A DNA stretch of 64,000 bases from Amblyomma americanum (taxonomy: Eukaryota > Arthropoda > Arachnida > Ixodida > Ixodidae): NCBI RefSeq assembly GCF_052857255.1, contig NC_135507.1, forward strand, positions 78,040,850 to 78,104,849, written 5' to 3'. Below the pieces are notes generated by a model that had not been told where the DNA came from, searched no databases, and saw only the letters and a program-made list of their open reading frames with translations. Both the position numbers and the translations under genes were made by a program. This document shows positions 63,087-64,000 of this stretch, one piece after another; within the stretch, counting starts at the first letter, position 1; each line of letters begins with the position of its first letter.

Positions 63087-64000
63087 CTAGGAGTTGATGT
63101 TCTCTGCGAAGGCGGTGATCAAGGTCTCAAAGGAAAGCACCAGCTGTATAAAGTTCTTCAAAGTGCCAGGCTGCATCGCTTGGCTATATGATCGCAGGAC
63201 ATCAAACAAAACGCGTAGAAGATCGGAGAGATTCCGGCTTTTGAGCTCCTTATTTTGCTGCACGCACTGGCGCACCACTTCGACAAAAGACGGGGACTGG
63301 GACCCACTCTTGGCCACGGTAGCTGGTGTCTGCATCTCTTTTAAGGCAAGGGGATGTCCTCCATGTTGTCGAGTCTTGCTGTGATCTGGTCGCTGAGGAA
63401 CATGGACACTTTTTTGCAGAATCAGATCGAACAGCCAGCTCACCATCGGAGGCCGTTGCCGACTTGCTCGGATCAGGTCGTGAAGCGACGTCGCTTGCTA
63501 CCACGTCTAGAGCTTCCGACTCGAGCGCAGTGAACTCTTCACTTCCATGTATCGGCTTCTCAGTAGGTTGTGGTTTGGGGCAACTAATGAAGGACCTGTG
63601 ACGGTGTAAGGCGCTTACACGGAACGTGCAGCCACTGAAACTCGCTGGATGGTCACCTCCACAATTAGCGCAAGCAAAATCTGCCTTGCACTCTTTGTAA
63701 TCATGTCCACCACCACACCGCTTGCAACGTTGATCTTTGTTGCAAACTCTCGCTACATGTTCAAAGCGTTGGCACCTGAAGCACCGGGGAGGAGTTTCAA
63801 CGAACTCGTGGACTGCACGTTTGGTGAAACCAAGGTCAATTATTCCAGGGCGCTCGGTGTTGGGAGCAAACTTAAGCACAATAGAGTTTGTAGGCTTCGC
63901 TGCCCATTGTTGTTCTCCAGGCTCCACCCGGCGCATTACCCGCCGCACGTGCAGAACTCCTTGCGGTTTCAAGTAGTCAAGAAGGGCACTTTCCGAATAC
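63087..64000 (-). pseudogene. LINE-F ORF1, C-terminal part, running off the window
   Basis: The frame is open to the right edge: SALLDYLKPQGVLHVRRVMR. Three zinc knuckles follow: CFRCQRFEHVARVC, CKRCGGGHDYKEC and CANCGGDHPASFSGC. Then GSEEFTALESEALDVV, Ser-rich parts, a frame change near 63440-63250, and QSPSFVEVVRQCVQQNKEL and LRVLFDVLRSYSQAM to a stop at 63087. RNA-binding ORF1 of an I-type LINE. The frame change suggests it is not functional. Confidence 0.8.

Larger units (their letters stand above)
59198..64000 (-). mobile_element. LINE-F: I-superclade LINE, 5' end outside the window
   Basis: Minus strand: ORF1 (beyond 64000 to about 63087), ORF2 endonuclease, RT, RNase H and C-terminus (about 62900 to 59337), 3' UTR to 59198 ending CCACTCAACTCAACTAAAC. 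It is inserted in the plus-strand LINE RT fragment. A few frameshifts and a fresh 184-bp tandem duplication disable it. Confidence 0.87.

Noticed and set aside
1..64000. CRISPR arrays, bacterial operons, phage or viral genes
   Set aside because: No regularly spaced repeats of that kind, no Shine-Dalgarno-led gene strings and no recognisable viral protein were seen; composition and elements are animal.

Overview
This is a piece of animal nuclear genome, most probably from a hard (ixodid) tick. The evidence is a dense population of one tRNA-derived SINE family with an (ATT)n tail that resembles the tick SINE known as Ruka (family named from memory, not searched). It also holds CR1-, Tx1/L1- and I-type non-LTR retrotransposons, a Penelope-like remnant and a DDE DNA transposon, with AT-rich spacers and long microsatellites. 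I recognise no host protein-coding gene, rRNA or plausible functional tRNA; almost everything legible is mobile DNA.

Layout. 1-3,910: end of an RNase H-type LINE, a SINE piece, one copy of a long inverted duplication (837-2510), a GC-rich repeat with CRE/NRF1-like sites (2815-3165), a GGAT block and an unnamed TATA-bearing repeat. 4,418-10,600: one decayed I-type LINE on the minus strand (LINE-B) with a SINE at its 5' end. 10,600-23,240: low-gene DNA carrying SINEs, a tRNA-like sequence, a LINE C-terminus, a Penelope-like RT fragment and a small ORF. 23,600-36,400: a four-layer nest in which a Tx1-like LINE contains a CR1-like LINE, which contains an intact TTAA-flanked transposon (27255-29838) and a SINE. 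36,456-46,130: LINE 3' fragments and the second copy of the inverted duplication, itself loaded with SINEs. 46,131-52,692: an unnamed repeat containing a SINE containing a full-length 5.9-kb I-type LINE (LINE-D). 52,700-58,650: a mosaic of fragments of one LINE family plus a 0.55-kb insert and more SINEs. 58,653-64,000: a plus-strand LINE RT fragment interrupted by another I-type LINE (LINE-F) that runs off the right edge.

How the pieces work together. The LINEs encode an RNA-binding ORF1 (CCHC knuckles, or a PHD finger in the CR1 type) and an ORF2 with endonuclease, reverse transcriptase and, in the I types, RNase H. The SINEs have only a Pol III promoter head and must borrow a LINE machinery; their (ATT)n tail matches the CR1-like LINE rather than the I-type LINEs. 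The only element that looks possibly still competent in protein is the 571-aa transposase. LINE-D is full-length but has three nonsense codons in ORF2.

The most interesting signals are a conserved hairpin in the SINE RNA whose stem changes by paired substitutions, the TTAA-flanked transposase, the target-site duplications that order nested insertions in time, and the 35-kb-apart inverted duplication. I found no sign of a defence system, gene cluster or other novel multigene system.
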